Shown: positions 25,196 to 38,084 of the stretch, in pieces
Position numbering within the stretch: the first letter of the stretch is position 1
Layout of the letters: each line of letters starts with the position of its first letter
From: Amia ocellicauda
Lineage: Eukaryota; Chordata; Actinopteri; Amiiformes; Amiidae
DNA length: 64,000 nucleotides
NCBI RefSeq assembly: GCF_036373705.1
Contig: NC_089851.1
Coordinates: 19,845,470-19,909,469 of the forward strand
Direction of reading: 5' to 3'
The notes under the pieces: generated by a model
Told to the model about the DNA's origin: nothing
The model's database searches: none
What the model saw: the letters and a program-made list of their open reading frames with translations, nothing else
Made by a program: the position numbers and the translations under genes

Positions 25196-26209
25196 ATGGC
25201 CAAGACCAAAGAGCTGTCCAAGGATGTCAGGGACAAGATTGTAGACCTACACAAGGCTGGAATGGGCTACAAGACCATCGCCAAGCAGCTTGATGAGAAG
25301 GTGACAACAGTTGGTGCGATTATTCGCAAATGGAAGAAACACAAAATAACTGTCAGTCTCCCTCGGTCTGGGGCTCCATGCAAGATCTCACCTCGTGGAG
25401 TTTCAATGATCATGAGAACGGTGAGGAATCAGCCCAGAACTACACGGGAGGATCTTGTTAATGATCTCAAGGCAGCTGGGACCATAGTCACCAAGAAAAC
25501 AATTGGTAACACACTATGCAGTGAAGGACTGAAATCCTGCAGCGCCCGCAAGGTCTTCCTGCTCAAGAAAGCACATGTACAGGCCCGTCTGAAGTTTGCC
25601 AATGAACATCTGAATGATTCAGAGGAGAACTGGGTGAAAGTGTTGTGGTCAGATGAGACCAAAATCGAGCTCTTTGGCATCAACTCAACTCGCCGTGTTT
25701 GGAGGAGGAGGAATGACCCCAAGAACACCATCCCCACCGTCAAACATGGAGGTGGAAACATTATGCTTTGGGGGTGTTTTTCTGCTAAGGGGACAGGACA
25801 ACTGCACCACATCAAAGGGACGATGGACGGGGCCATGTACCGTCAAATCTTGGGTGAGAACCTCCTTCCCTCAGCCAGGGCATTGAAAATGGGTCGTGGA
25901 TGGGTATTCCAGCATGACAATGAGCCAAAACACACAGCCAAGGCAACAAAGGAGTGGCTCAAGAAGAAGCACATTAAGGTCCTGGAGTGGCCTAGCCAGT
26001 CTCCAGACCTTAATCCCATAGAAAATCTGTGGAGGGAGCTGAAGGTTCGAGTTGCCAAACGTCAGCCTCGAAACCTTAATGACTTGGAGAGGATCTGCAA
26101 AGAGGAGGGGGACAAAATCCCTCCTGAGATGTGTGCCAACCTGGTGGACAACTACAAGAAACGTCTGACCTCTGTGATTGCCAACAAGGGTTTTGCCACC
26201 AAGTACTAA
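25196..26209 (+). CDS. Tc1-like transposase, intact frame
   Basis: A 337-residue cut-and-paste transposase that binds the terminal repeats and inserts at TA. The start is the ATG in CCACCATGG; an open frame extends 28 codons upstream but begins inside the hairpin. In order: paired-type double helix-turn-helix (about residues 1-110) with a basic linker containing the PRSGAP motif near 56-61, then a DDE catalytic domain with D153 (VLWSDET), D241 (FQHDN) and E276 (NPIENLW), i.e. DD34E. Length is close to the 340-345 usual for fish Tc1 proteins; from memory the segment around 173-174 is a few residues short and some usually conserved positions differ, so activity is uncertain. Relative to the first 110 residues of the second copy it differs at D33, A41 and C108 (G, V and R there). 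Confidence 0.93.
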   Translation: MAKTKELSKDVRDKIVDLHKAGMGYKTIAKQLDEKVTTVGAIIRKWKKHKITVSLPRSGAPCKISPRGVSMIMRTVRNQPRTTREDLVNDLKAAGTIVTKKTIGNTLCSEGLKSCSARKVFLLKKAHVQARLKFANEHLNDSEENWVKVLWSDETKIELFGINSTRRVWRRRNDPKNTIPTVKHGGGNIMLWGCFSAKGTGQLHHIKGTMDGAMYRQILGENLLPSARALKMGRGWVFQHDNEPKHTAKATKEWLKKKHIKVLEWPSQSPDLNPIENLWRELKVRVAKRQPRNLNDLERICKEEGDKIPPEMCANLVDNYKKRLTSVIANKGFATKY

Positions 26210-26590
26210 GTCGAAGGGGTCAAATACTTATTTCCCTCATTAACATGCAAATCAATTTATAACTTTTTTGAAATGCGTTTTTCTGGATTTTTTTGTTGTT
26301 ATTCTCTCTCTCACTGTTAAAATACACCTACCATTAAAATTATAGACTGATGATTTCTTTGTCAGTGGGCAAACGTACAAAATCAGCAGGGGATCAAATA
26401 CTTTTTTCCCTCACTGTAGAAGAATTGATGCTGTTTTGAAGGCAAAGGGTGGTCACACCAAATATGGATTTAATGTAGATTCTTCTTCTGTTCACTCACT
26501 TTGCATTTAGTTAATTGATAAATATAATCTATTAACGTCTATTTTTGACAGCATTTTTTCACACCTGAGTAAAACCTTTGCACAGTACTG

Positions 26591-28432
26591 TATGTGTATT
26601 TAAAGAAAATCATTGTCTGTCATTAAGAATAAACAAGAGTGCTGAACCTGGCTGTCACTTTATGAAATGTGATGCTTCATTTGATTTTGTTTCTCGTTGT
26701 TCTAGAAATGCTGATTCTGAAGAAGTCTGACTTTCAATCTGCAGATTTTGCATTCACTAATGGGGCAGAATTAATAGTCACAGATCAACACTAGCTAATA
26801 GCAAAACTGAGCTAATGTTAATCAGAAGAAAATATTATTATTATTATAATTATTTATTTCTTCGCAGAAGCCCTTATATCCAGGGCGACTTACAAAATAT
26901 AAGCGCAATAAAAAGTGCAAACATACAATGCATAAAGGCATAAAACATTACAAATTCAAATTTACACAAGTGTATACAATATATGGGGTCTTACATCCTG
27001 TATTGTAAAAGCTGAGTGCAGACAAGATGTTAGGTCACAGTCAAGGGCCAAGGGAAAGGGAGCATAGGGGAGATCAAAATAAACAACAATTAATCCAAAA
27101 AATGCTTGATACCCTATGACTAAAGTGTCTAGACTACCCAAGGGAGTATACATAAGGTTAAAAGGAAACAGAAAATGCTCACGTACAGCAAATACTTGTA
27201 AAGGGTTACTGCAGTCTCAACAAATCAACACTGATGTACAGAATCAAACAGTGACATCTTCTGGTGAGTTTGTTATAACATGAACCAAATCAAGTGGTCT
27301 GTGGTTTTTGCCTAGTTTAGTTGTGTGTGATATGTTTGGCTCTTTCTCCAGTCTGAAGTTGTCTAGCAGTCCTGAGCAGAAAAATGTACCATGTCTGTCA
27401 CATGAAAATAAAATAAATAATAATATTAGCAATCTGGAACAAATCTTGATCAGGAAAGAAAAACATTTTTAAATTCTACAAGTTTCGTGAACCATTCACC
27501 ATCACACAGTAATAGGTGAGCAACTGTTTGAGATCTCTGCTAGTGATAGTGAAAGTCAGATATGGTAGAATGCATGTGTAGTCTTTAGATTACTTTTTAA
27601 TCTTTGTTTTATAAGAATCACACTGGAATATTCAGCAAAATTTTCATCTAACCTATTTTAAAGGGTTGATATAAATCTATGAATACGATATTTAAAACTT
27701 CTGTGTATTTGTCCAGTTCCCCAAATTATGAAATATAATTTGATTGTTTTCAGAAAAAAACACATTTCGCAGGGCAGACTCATGATTCATAAATGTGAAC
27801 ATGCACCTGTCATTTCAGAGCCCATCAAAACGTACTCTTCCTAAAAGTACAGAAAGCGTCATAGGTGACTCCTAGCATAAATACAACCATTGTAATTATG
27901 CAATGCTTTAGGAAAATAAACATTATTGATGCAAATTTGTGGAAATCTGAATACATCAGAATGCACATTTTTGGAAAACACAAGGGGATCCTGACAAGTA
28001 AGTAAAGATACTGAATGCCTTTAATACCAAGAACACAAATAAGTATAACCTCTGGTAAGTGTTGCATTTGAATAATGCAGTTAAGTCAGTCAAAAAGTCA
28101 GTGAGGTTTTTCTTAGGGCTCAGAAATGGGTATAATCAGTTAAAAGAGACTTACGCGTAACGCTAGACATCCTGTCTTGATCGTTATGAAACCAAACATG
28201 ATGGCTGAATCGCATGTGTGCTTAGGAGTTGATTTGGTCAAAGATTCTACAGGGAGCTGAGAATGCAGTTCATTGCTGCCACTTAGTGTAACAGATTTAC
28301 CTTCCCAATGCCTACTGGAACATTCCCACAGTGACTTGTATTGATCTGTCAGCGCTGATGTGACACGATGCCTCCAGCTGGGATTCGCCTGCTTTGCATA
28401 TTCACCAGTGCTGGAGAGTAACCTAGGGGTAT
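26591..28432. other. Intergenic with an L2-type repeat tail
   Basis: No gene recognised. Contains a TTA run (about 26836-26850) and the L2-tail repeat listed separately. Confidence 0.45.
26850..26935 (+). mobile_element. L2-type SINE/LINE 3' tail
   Basis: The string GCAGAAGCCCTTATATCCAGG followed by GCGACTTACAA matches the 3' tail shared by L2-clade LINEs and their SINEs in many fish. Weaker relatives occur near 41220 and 60692. Boundaries of the full repeat are not clear. Confidence 0.55.
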
Positions 28433-28879
28433 TTACTGTGGCACTCGTAGGGAAAACAGATTTCCGCTTTTACAGATGCTGTCCTCAGCACTTTGATCTC
28501 TACAGCAGCGCAGTCTGTACTCACCCCACGTTGCTCTCCAGTTCCCTGAAGCAGATGCCCACGTCCCTCGGCCAGCTGCGTGGCTCCTGATGTGAGAGGC
28601 CAGGACTGCTGGAGCTTTAGGTTCCCCCAACAGCCAAGGCCTGTCAACACCAGGGCCTGGGTCAATTGTAAAAGCCTGGGATGAATTGGCATACCAGTCA
28701 TGTGCTCGCTGGAATTCTTCCATGATGCCCCAGAGGCTGTAGCTATTATTCTCATTAGCAGGAGGGAAGACACCCTGCCTAATAAAATCAGGGTCCAGAG
28801 TGGTGCACATTTCAGCACTACTGTAAAGGAACTGTGTGAACCGAGACCGAATGAAGGGAAAGGAGCTCTCAAAGGTCAA
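28433..28879 (-). other. Unidentified open frame, possible exon
   Basis: A 148-codon open frame on the minus strand, in a stretch more GC-rich than its surroundings. The product is not recognised; it contains the segment MCTTLDPDFIRQGVFPPAN and a tract rich in W, Y and E. On the minus strand the sequence runs into GGTGAGTAC near 28522, a good splice-donor word, which would cut the frame there and leave about 119 codons. A second long minus-strand frame (28423-28872) overlaps it out of phase, so at most one is real. No matching upstream acceptor or partner exon was found. It could be a lone exon of an unseen gene, a decayed exon, or chance. Confidence 0.3.
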
Positions 28880-31549
28880 GGGACATCGAACGCATCACTT
28901 TTCCGAACAACTCAAAGGGTCTCACATGGCCGCTCAACCAGCAATAAGTCAGATCTTTGCTCACAAGCGTCTTGACAGTTTTTCTCTCTATATAAATCCC
29001 TATACGCTACAAATGAGAATTAGTGATACTAGAGCGATTCAAGTTCAATGCAGCGGGATCAATCATGTTGAATAGTGTTGAAAGAAACATCAAAGTGCTG
29101 GGATACATGAAAGGCCTACATTTAATAAATTGTCTCTGATTTTAATAGGGACAAACACTTATCAAGAAATAAAAAGTACAGGTTTTTGTAGGGGTTTTGG
29201 AAATGTTAAATGTCACTGTTATATACTAATATTTGATAAAGATGCCCACTGATATACTGTGATTATTTGTTAGCCTGCCTAAAACAAAGTCGTTATATGA
29301 AATTACATAAAAAAAAAAAAATGTAAAGGTGCCTAATGCTGGGATACACAAGTGCAGTATTAATAGATGTGACAAGAATTTGCAATCAGATAACAGAAAA
29401 AAAGCTTTGCACATTTTTCTGGTCAAAAATTGAATTACATTTAAACTGTTAACAGGTTCTCCGTTTAACATGTAGCATAGACAGAATACATTAGTGCACA
29501 TAATTATGAAAAACACTGCATTTACAAAATACTCTGGCCTTTGACTTAACCGCTAGTAGTTTCTGTTAGTATTTTAAATTAATTTCTGGTAACAGCACGG
29601 AGTGTCAAAAGCAATGACATTATAATAAAGACAACAGAATAATGAGGAAGAGTGAAACATGCAGCTTAATTTTAATTTTATTATTTCATATTCTTTGTGG
29701 TAATTATAAATGAGAATCTTAATTTGTTTGACATCTTTAAACACTTGACATAAAACAGCACGTACACTTAGCAGATGTGAAGCTATTATGTTGAGGTTGA
29801 CAATGTTTCAGTAAAACCAATGTAATGGATATAGAATTAATTGTGGGTAATTATAGATATTTTCTTTTTCAAAGGTGAGGGGAAACCCCCCCCCCAAAAA
29901 AACATATAAACATGCTCCAAAGCACAAAAATATATTATACAGTTACATGATAATAGAAGTGTTAACAGCTAGAAATATGAATAATGTATGAAGACCTCAT
30001 GTAAGCTTTATCAAAATAACGGCTATACAGTGCAATATTGTTGATCAAATTAAGCAGACATTGTACATTCTTGAACAAGATTTTGTTGTACAAATACGGC
30101 AAAATAAAGAATTGTTTTGTGCGTAAGAGGCAGCATGCAAAAAGAAAAAGCACCCAAATGTCTTAACACTGTTTTAACTTAAACTTAAATAGTTGTCCTG
30201 ATAGATACACAGTTGTGTTGACCAGTTATGCTTCTTTTCCTAGTTCTAGTTAGTCCTCAGAAACATCTGCCACTGTACCTTAATGTCTGTGTTGCTGACC
30301 TGCACTCTTAAAAAAAGCATTTCGAACTTTAACATGAAGCACTCAAGTTAAGTACAGATCTACAGTACTTGTTGAGTTATGACAATAAACAGTGGTTATC
30401 TATTCTAGGAATCCTTGTTAAAGGACCGGTATGACAAACCCACTCCTTAAAAGCAAAAAGCAAAACTAAACTAAAAGACCTGCGAGAAGTCCAACTGTAA
30501 GCTGGGGAGAAATGAAGATCACACACAGAAACCTATACAAGAACAAAGCTTACAGCACTTCCTTTTTATGACCTCTAAACAGAATGCTACATGCTCCCCA
30601 AAACACTAAGTTTGTAGCTCTACAGCAATGTACTACAAATTATAAGCAATGTTCAAATATGTTTGGCAAGTAGGTTTATATAAATCATAGCTCAAGATCA
30701 CCTGCAACAAAAGACCAAGGATCTTAAGAATCCTGCTGTGCCCTAAAACAAAACCTCCAGAAACGTCTCCAAATCCAAAAGCACTCTGCACAACAATGTA
30801 TACTTTTGAATGACTTGCTGATTAGGGCCAATTATTTACATATGCTAATAAATGGCTGGCAACATACACAAATCCTAGCAGAAGTTCAATATTAGATTTG
30901 ATCATGTTGCGAGAGTGTTTTGATGATCAGGCACCTGCTTAGAGACCCGAAATTATTTTGAAAAATATAAATAGCCCCGATAAAAAGTGCTCAGACAGTG
31001 TTTATGAAGGTAGCACAGAAATGTACGCTCATTTCATTTGCTCAATTTTAAGGACACTACTGGCTGCAAAACCTGAACTGATGAGGCTTTTGAACTGTAA
31101 ATAAGATTATATTTAGGTGTGCTAGAGGCCACAAGTACAAAAACACATTTGTCTAGCTAATTGAATTCTGCCATCCCGTTAATCTTACAGACTTTCAGAA
31201 AATGGCAATGTGCAGACTGAAATCTATTCTTTAAAAATTAAAAATATTTTTGGTACTATTAAGGGATTTGATTTGGAATGAGGATGAAAACCAAAAGCTG
31301 TACAAGAACATGGTTAGATTGTTTACAGTTACAATTCTGAAACGTTTCTGTAATTTTGTTTGCCCATGTGTAGTGGATATGCAGTAACCAAACTAATTGG
31401 TCAGGCCTTGTTTTGTTGCACTATGGTTTAGGTACAAAAACCCTTATACAGTACTGGGCTGTTAGGTGCACGTACACTATACACAAGCTGCAAACCCAGT
31501 TAGGGGGGTACATTATTTAAAAGGCATTTTACATCATATTGCTATGTAA
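28880..31549. other. Downstream of ARMC1; no gene seen
   Basis: AT-rich DNA. Part of it may belong to a long ARMC1 3' UTR: minus-strand AATAAA signals lie at 31565-31570 and 29677-29682, and the true end cannot be chosen from sequence. A poly-C/poly-A tract lies near 29887-29902. Confidence 0.35.
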
Positions 31550-32516
31550 TTGTAAATGTATTAATTTATTGACAGCAGTGTTAAGAAAAGGGTCAATAAA
31601 ATATTGAAAAGGAACACCAAACTTAATCTTTCAGTATACTTTGACAAACAAATTATGAATGTTCAGATAAATTATTCAAAAGTGGACGAGTCTCATTTAA
31701 TTCCACAAAGCCCAGGGGAATTAGCGACTGGACATTAAAAAGCTGGGGGCAATGGTAGCAGTCAAATGAAGGTATTAGGATCTTAAGAATTTAAAAGACA
31801 AAAAAAAAAAATCAGTATTATAGGGGGAAACATGAAAACATAAATAGTAATTAAAGCAGTAAATAAAAGGCACAACAAAATAAGGAATATCAATGCAAAG
31901 AAAACCAAAAGGCAGTTTGAACGCAACAAGAATTAATGCATGTTCGGTAAAGCCCATAAAAAAATGAGGTGAATACTCTTGGGATCATGAAAACAATCAG
32001 GAAATCCAAAAGGAGTATCACCGTATAAAGGAAAGGCAGATAAAATAATACCTTTGAAACCACACACATTAAGGTACTTAAAACTCCATAATGCCAAAAG
32101 GGCCTGTTTGTAAGGACCACACTCAGTGCCGTAGACAATGAACCCACACCTCAGCAGAGATCCATTAGTAAAGCTTCATGTCACAAGACATTTGGTTCTA
32201 AAAACATGGACCCAATAATAACCAAAATGAAAAATATAATTTTTTGTTTTTGTTTTAATAGACCAGAAAAAAGTGAAAATAAACAGTCAACAAAAAACGA
32301 AAAAGAAAAAAGGCCAATTCAGTTAAGTCCTCATCTTCTGAAGGCTTAGATTGGTAATAGTGAAGAAACAAATGCAGCATATGTTTGTGTACAACCTGTT
32401 TTGTTTTTACACGGGTATATTATTGCAAATTGCACTTGGCAGTCCACTGCTCTGCCGGAACCCAGCCGTTCCCCAATTATTTACAGTCGTTCCGACAGCC
32501 TGCGGCGGCTGAGGGG
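31550..32516 (-). other. ARMC1: ARMC1 3' UTR (minimum estimate)
   Basis: Sequence 3' of the ARMC1 stop codon on the minus strand. A candidate AATAAA at 31570-31565 would give a UTR of roughly 950 bases; a more distal signal at 29682-29677 would give about 2.8 kb. Confidence 0.4.
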
Positions 32517-32708
32517 TCACCAGTAAAAGGAGCGTGATAAAAAGTTTGCTGCCGTATTGAGCCACCCGCTTCCATCAGTCTTGGACCCGACCCGGGACAC
32601 GGCCTTGTCCTGCTCCTTAGATGGGCTCTCCTCCTCGGGCAAGTAATCTGGAAGATCAGTAATCTGTTCTACCTCTACCGGGGCATCTTCCTGGAATGGA
32701 ATCATGAC
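32517..32708 (-). CDS. ARMC1: ARMC1 last coding exon
   Basis: Encodes residues 213-275 and the stop (TAA-side at 32517). Acceptor TTGTAG precedes 32708; the frame enters at phase 0 (VMIPFQ). Contains the acidic proline-glutamate stretch and the terminal aromatic SRSFYW. Confidence 0.93.
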   Translation of the reverse strand, partial: VMIPFQEDAPVEVEQITDLPDYLPEEESPSKEQDKAVSRVGSKTDGSGWLNTAANFLSRSFYW

Positions 32709-35700
32709 CTACAAATCAGAGACAGAAGAGAGTTAATTTTTAAAATAGTATGGTGCATTGATAGTGTAACACAGAAAACACAAAGTGGACATGCATTGTT
32801 GTAAAAACAAATGTAAAAGTTAATCCCCAAAAAATGCTATAGTTTTCCTGGAGCAGGGGTGGCCAATCCTGTTTGTGGAGAGACGCAATGCTGCAGGTTT
32901 TACAGATCTCTCTAAATCACCAATCACTGGATACCTTGAGCAAAGGGACATTTTGACTAATTAAGAACCACAATTGGCTCAATTAAGCAGTTAACGATCT
33001 GAATAAAACAAAAACCTGTGGGCCCTGTAAACCACCCCTGTCCTAAGGAGAATCAACCATTAACAAAAACAAGCATTTATTTTGTTTTATTAATTACATC
33101 TTGAGTTACTATTACTTAAACACATCTAACTCGAACACCAGACGTGCACGTGTGCTCTAAGCAGCTGGCAGGTGGCACACTCCTGTTTTACCAATGGTCA
33201 CTTAACAGAACCTATATAATCTCACCAAAGCATAGCACACCCTTGAAACTCAGGGTTTTCTAAAACATTAAAGGGTAGGCCTCATGGTTTAGGGCAAAGT
33301 GAGAGCAGAACTGCTTCAGTACACTCCCATGGGATATCGGAGAGGGTAGGAATTGATAAAGATGTAGGGCAACTAATATTCATACTAAAAATGACTGAAA
33401 ATGCCACAGGCACAGACAAGCACTACAAAGTCTGCATGTCAAACTGCATGAGGCTCATTTAGCTCCTGAAGCTACGAACAGCAACACAACGAATCGCTAC
33501 CTTAATATCTGCATGGGAATAGTCTATACTTTGTCTATAAATAGTAAAACCAGAGGAACTGATAATTTTGCATGGTCTCTTAATTGTTTCCAGAGCTGTA
33601 TATATTCCATAACTCTTAAAAGGTTTGGTTATTCATCAGATCATTCTTTGATACTACATACATTTCCCAATAAAGTTCATGGCAATCAACTAGCCAAGAC
33701 GGTTTCCTTTACAACTTGTATTTGCTGGGATGGTTAGTTAACGTAGCAAGAATGAAAGTAGAATCAAGAGCACAGAAAAGAAAAATGAAATGTACAGTAT
33801 TCACTACTATAACAAGGAGATTTGTAATTTAGATTAAGTTCTAGAATTTACAGTGCTCTTTTGAGTGATCTACAGTAAAAAATAACTTGACGCTGTATAT
33901 GTTAGGATAAGAGACAGACTAAAGACTCGACTTAAATCAACCTGCAGCTACTGGCCACTCTTGATAATCAACCTGAACAAATACTTAAATATTTAAAAAA
34001 GCAGAATACCCTTAATAGTCAGTGATTGTGGTCAAAGAAAGCTTTATGAACTTCAATGCAATCTAATCATTATAATGTAAAGAAAACAAACTAAAATAAG
34101 AAAGCGACCAAACAACAAATAATGGACATTAGCAATAAAGTGCAACGTTTTCCTAAACTTTCACTTGTTCCTGCTCGTTTGCAGGCCGTCTCACAGCATC
34201 TCAACTCCAGACTTCAGCCCTTACAGGGAAACGTGCTGATTGGCTGAACAAAAGGAGTAGTTCTCTTTGGCTGAGCAAGTTTAGACAAAGCTAGTGGCTG
34301 TGAGCTGTGAGTGTATTTTTTATTTATTTCTCTCTCTCCAGGGAAACAGCATTATAATGAATCCACGCTGAACTGGGTAAACCTGTATATTCAAAATGTA
34401 TTTACCTCATCTCCGTCTTCACTCTTCACTACTTGCTGTGCCTTCATGACTTTGGTAGAAGCGATTGCCGTGCCCAGAGCCTAAACAAACAAAACAAAAA
34501 AGAAGTGATAAAATAAATAGGCTGTTAAAACAGAGAATTCTATAAAGAACCAAATTTGCAAATAAACCATCCGAGAGCAGTGTACATACTCAACTGCAAA
34601 TGTTACTCACCTCTGCCTTCAGATCTGACCTGATCCTGACGATGCACCTCTTGACAGCCATCTGGAAGGTGAAGCTGATGACGCCTCGAATCTTCAGCAG
34701 CGCCTCCTCACAGAGATTCCTCCGGCTCTGGACAAAATGAAACAAAAAGCATTTTTTAATTCATTGCAGAAACTGCTGAATGTTGACAGCCGATCATTAG
34801 TTGTTTTATTATACGAACGTCTTTTCAAGGGAGTCTGGGCTACGAGGTCATCATATGCAGTAAGGGGGTGGGGGAATTATCCACAATCATGCTTGCTGGC
34901 TAAATCTATTAATAGAAAGATTGCCACTTACGGCGTCATCAAGGCCATCTATGTGTAAAACCACTGTTTTGGCACGCTTATTTGTAGTTCCCAGGAAGAA
35001 CTGGGCTTTGCGCCTGCAAGAGGTGGCCTCTTCAGCCTGGCCTCCCTCCGCGCTACTGGAAGACTGCAGGATCTCGTAGATCTCCGAGGCCAGCAGCTTT
35101 GTCTCCCCAGGGGTCGTTGTTCTAATGGAGGAGACAATAAGCATGTTCACCCGTGTAAAAGATAAGCACAATTAAGTTTTAATCAATGTTTTGATGTTTT
35201 CTGTGGCACAGCAACATACCTAATGAATCAGCACATAGCATTGTGATTTTAGATGACAACGAAACATAAAACATGGCTGAAAGTCCTAATACGGTTGTAT
35301 TTGTCGACAGATTATGAAAATTACCCAAGTGTTTTCATAATACATGTAAACAACCACATAACAAAAATGGCTAAAATATGTAAACTAGTATTTATTTTTA
35401 TTAATATTGTCCTTATTTGACAATTATTAAAGCAATGTGTATGGTTTGTGAACCTGTTGTTGATACACAGTGCCTAATACAAAATGTTCACCATGTTTCT
35501 ACACATCCTACTACACAACTTCCAAGCGATAAAAATATTCTAGAAAGTTGTACAATTTATTAAAAATAAAAATTGAAATAGCTTGGATGGATAGGTGTAC
35601 ACCCCCATGTAATAGCAATCTTAAATTAACTCAGGTGTAAGCAATCCCCTTCAAAATCACACACCAAGTTAACTGGCCTCCACCTCTGTTAAACTGCAGT

Positions 35701-36372
35701 GATTCACATGATTTCAGTATAAATTCAGCAGTTCCTGTAGGTTCCCTCTGCTGGGTAGTGCATTTTAAAACAAAGACTCAACCATGAGCACCAAGGAGCT
35801 TTCAAAATAACTCCAGGACAAAGCTGCTGAAAGACACAGATCAGGGGATGAATATAAAAACAAACTTTTGAAGGCCTTGAATATCCCTTGGAGAATGGTC
35901 AAGATGATTGTTTAGAAGTGCAAATTTGGCAACTTTGCAAGATCTAAAGGCTTTTATGGCCAAGACTGGTCAAAGTGTGCACGTGACAACAATATCAAAG
36001 CACTCCAAAAACTCTGTCTTGCACGGTAGGGTGGCAAGAAGGAAGCCATTACTGAAGAAAGCCCATCTTGAATCCTTGTTGAAGTATGCAATAAACATTT
36101 ACTAGCCATGTGGCTAGGGCTGGGCGATATGACTTAAAAATAATATCTCGATGTTTTTAGAAGTTTGGGCGATACACGATATATATCTCGATATTTCTTG
36201 TTTTTATCCAATCAAACCAAAAAACATTCAAACTACAAGTATTTCGTTAATCCTTCAATAAGCAAAACTAACAAATATTACATGCAGGCTGTCATGGTAA
36301 ATATATGCAGAATGCAACACATTACAGGGCAAGTGTTGTGTGATTTCTATTACCTGTGTTATGTTGTTATGG

Positions 36373-36409
<37 letters not shown>

Positions 36410-37626
36410 TCACCTAAAGGATTATTAGGAACACCATACTAATACTGTGTTTGACCCCCTTTCGCCTTCAGAACTGCCTTAATTCTACGTGGCATTGATT
36501 CAACAAGGTGCTGAAAGCATTCTTTAGAAATGTTGGCCCATATTGATAGGATAGCATCTTGCAGTTGATGGAGATTTGTGGGATGCACATCCAGGGCACG
36601 AAGCTCCCGTTCCACCACATCCCAAAGATGCTCTATTGGGTTGAGATCTGGTGACTGTGGGGGTCAGTTTAGTACAGTGAACTCATTGTCATGTTCAAGA
36701 AACCAATTTGAAATGATTCGACCTTTGTGACATGGTGCATTATCCTGCTGGAAGTAGCCATCAGAGGATGGGTACATGGTGGTCATAAAGGGATGGACAT
36801 GGTCAGAAACAATGCTCAGGTGGCCGTGGCATTTAAACGATGCCCAATTGGCACTAAGGGGCCTAAAGTGTGCCAAGAAAACATCCCCCACACCATTATA
36901 CCACCACCACCAGCCTGCACAGTGGTAACAAGGCATGATGGATCCATGTTCTCATTCTGTTTACGCCAAATTCTGACTCTACCATCTGAATGTCTCAACA
37001 GAAATCGAGACTCATCAGACCAGGCAACATTTTTCCAGTCTTCAACTGTCTAATTTTGCTGAGCTTGTGCAAATTGTAGCCTCTTTTTCCTATTTGTAGT
37101 GGAGATGAGTGGTACCCAGTGGGGTCTTCTGCTGTTGTAGCCCATCCGCCTCAAGGTTGTACGTGTTGTGGCTTCACAAATGCTTTGCTGCATACCTCGG
37201 TTGTAACGAGTGGTTATTTCAGTCAAAGTTGCTCTTCTATCAGCTTGAATCAGTCGGCCCCTTCTCCTCTGACCTCTAGCATCAACAAGGCATTTTCGCC
37301 CACAGGACTGCCGCATACTGGATGTTTTTCCCTTTTCACACCATTCTTTGTAAACCCTAGAAATGGTTGTGTGTGAAAATCCCAGTAACTGAGCAGATTG
37401 TGAAATACTCAGACCGGCCCGTCTGGCACCAACAACCATGCCACGCTCAAAATTGCTTAAATCACCTTTCTTTCCCATTCAGACATTCAGTTTGGAGTTC
37501 AGGAGATTGTCTTGACCAGGACCACACCCCTAAATGCCTTGAAGCAACTGCCATGTGATTGGTTGGTTAGATAATTGCATTAATGAGAAATTGAACAGGT
37601 GTTCCTAATAATCCTTTAGGTGAGTG

Positions 37627-37667
<41 letters not shown>

Positions 37668-38038
37668 GTTTAAAAATAGCTGGCGTTACAATACTTTTAA
37701 TAAATCTTAAATGCCTTATCCCAGGGATTTTATATAGAACAATTATCCGTATTATATTAGGATGGTACAGCAGCTCCCGTCTAAAAACAGTCCATATTCA
37801 ACGATGTCTCAAAAATTATTTATTAGAGAAAAAGTGAACATCATAATGCTTATGCGTTTCGACTTCTCTTCCTCAGAGCACAAATATACACATTATGATT
37901 TACTGTCACATAACAACAGTAACACCAGTAATAGTGATAATAGTGATTGCTGGACAGAGACATTTCTCCTCTGACTGTCGCGTCTCGATTCTACTTACAA
38001 ATACAGCACGTTGTTCATACAAAATAGTAATAATAGTA

Positions 38039-38084
<46 letters not shown>

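Larger units (their letters stand above)
24829..26416 (+). mobile_element. Full-length Tc1-like transposon, copy 1
   Basis: A 1588-bp element with the TA target duplicated on both sides (24827-24828; 26417-26418). Terminal inverted repeats of about 202 bp lie at 24829-25031 and 26215-26416. Each terminal repeat has the IR/DR layout: a 25-base direct repeat starting GAGGGAAA occurs at the outer end (24833-24857) and inner end (25007-25031) with one mismatch; such repeats are the transposase binding sites in this superfamily. It carries one transposase gene. A nearly identical copy starts at 63297. Confidence 0.95.
24637..26590. mobile_element. Fold-back Tc1-type MITE, split by a Tc1 copy
   Basis: Left arm 24637-24828 and right arm 26419-26590 are inverted repeats of each other, both starting CAGTACTG at the outer end and flanked by TA (24635-24636; 26591-26592). 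Without the insert the element is about 364 bp and almost wholly palindromic, with no coding capacity, so it had to be mobilised in trans by a Tc1 transposase. The inner Tc1 copy landed on a TA at the very centre of the palindrome (TTCTTC-TA-GAAGAA). Confidence 0.88.

Noticed and set aside
25429..26058. Minus-strand frames inside the Tc1 copy
   Set aside because: Shadows of the transposase gene on the opposite strand.
28423..28872. Second minus-strand frame overlapping the 28433-28879 frame
   Set aside because: Out of phase with the frame that runs into the donor word, and no recognisable content.
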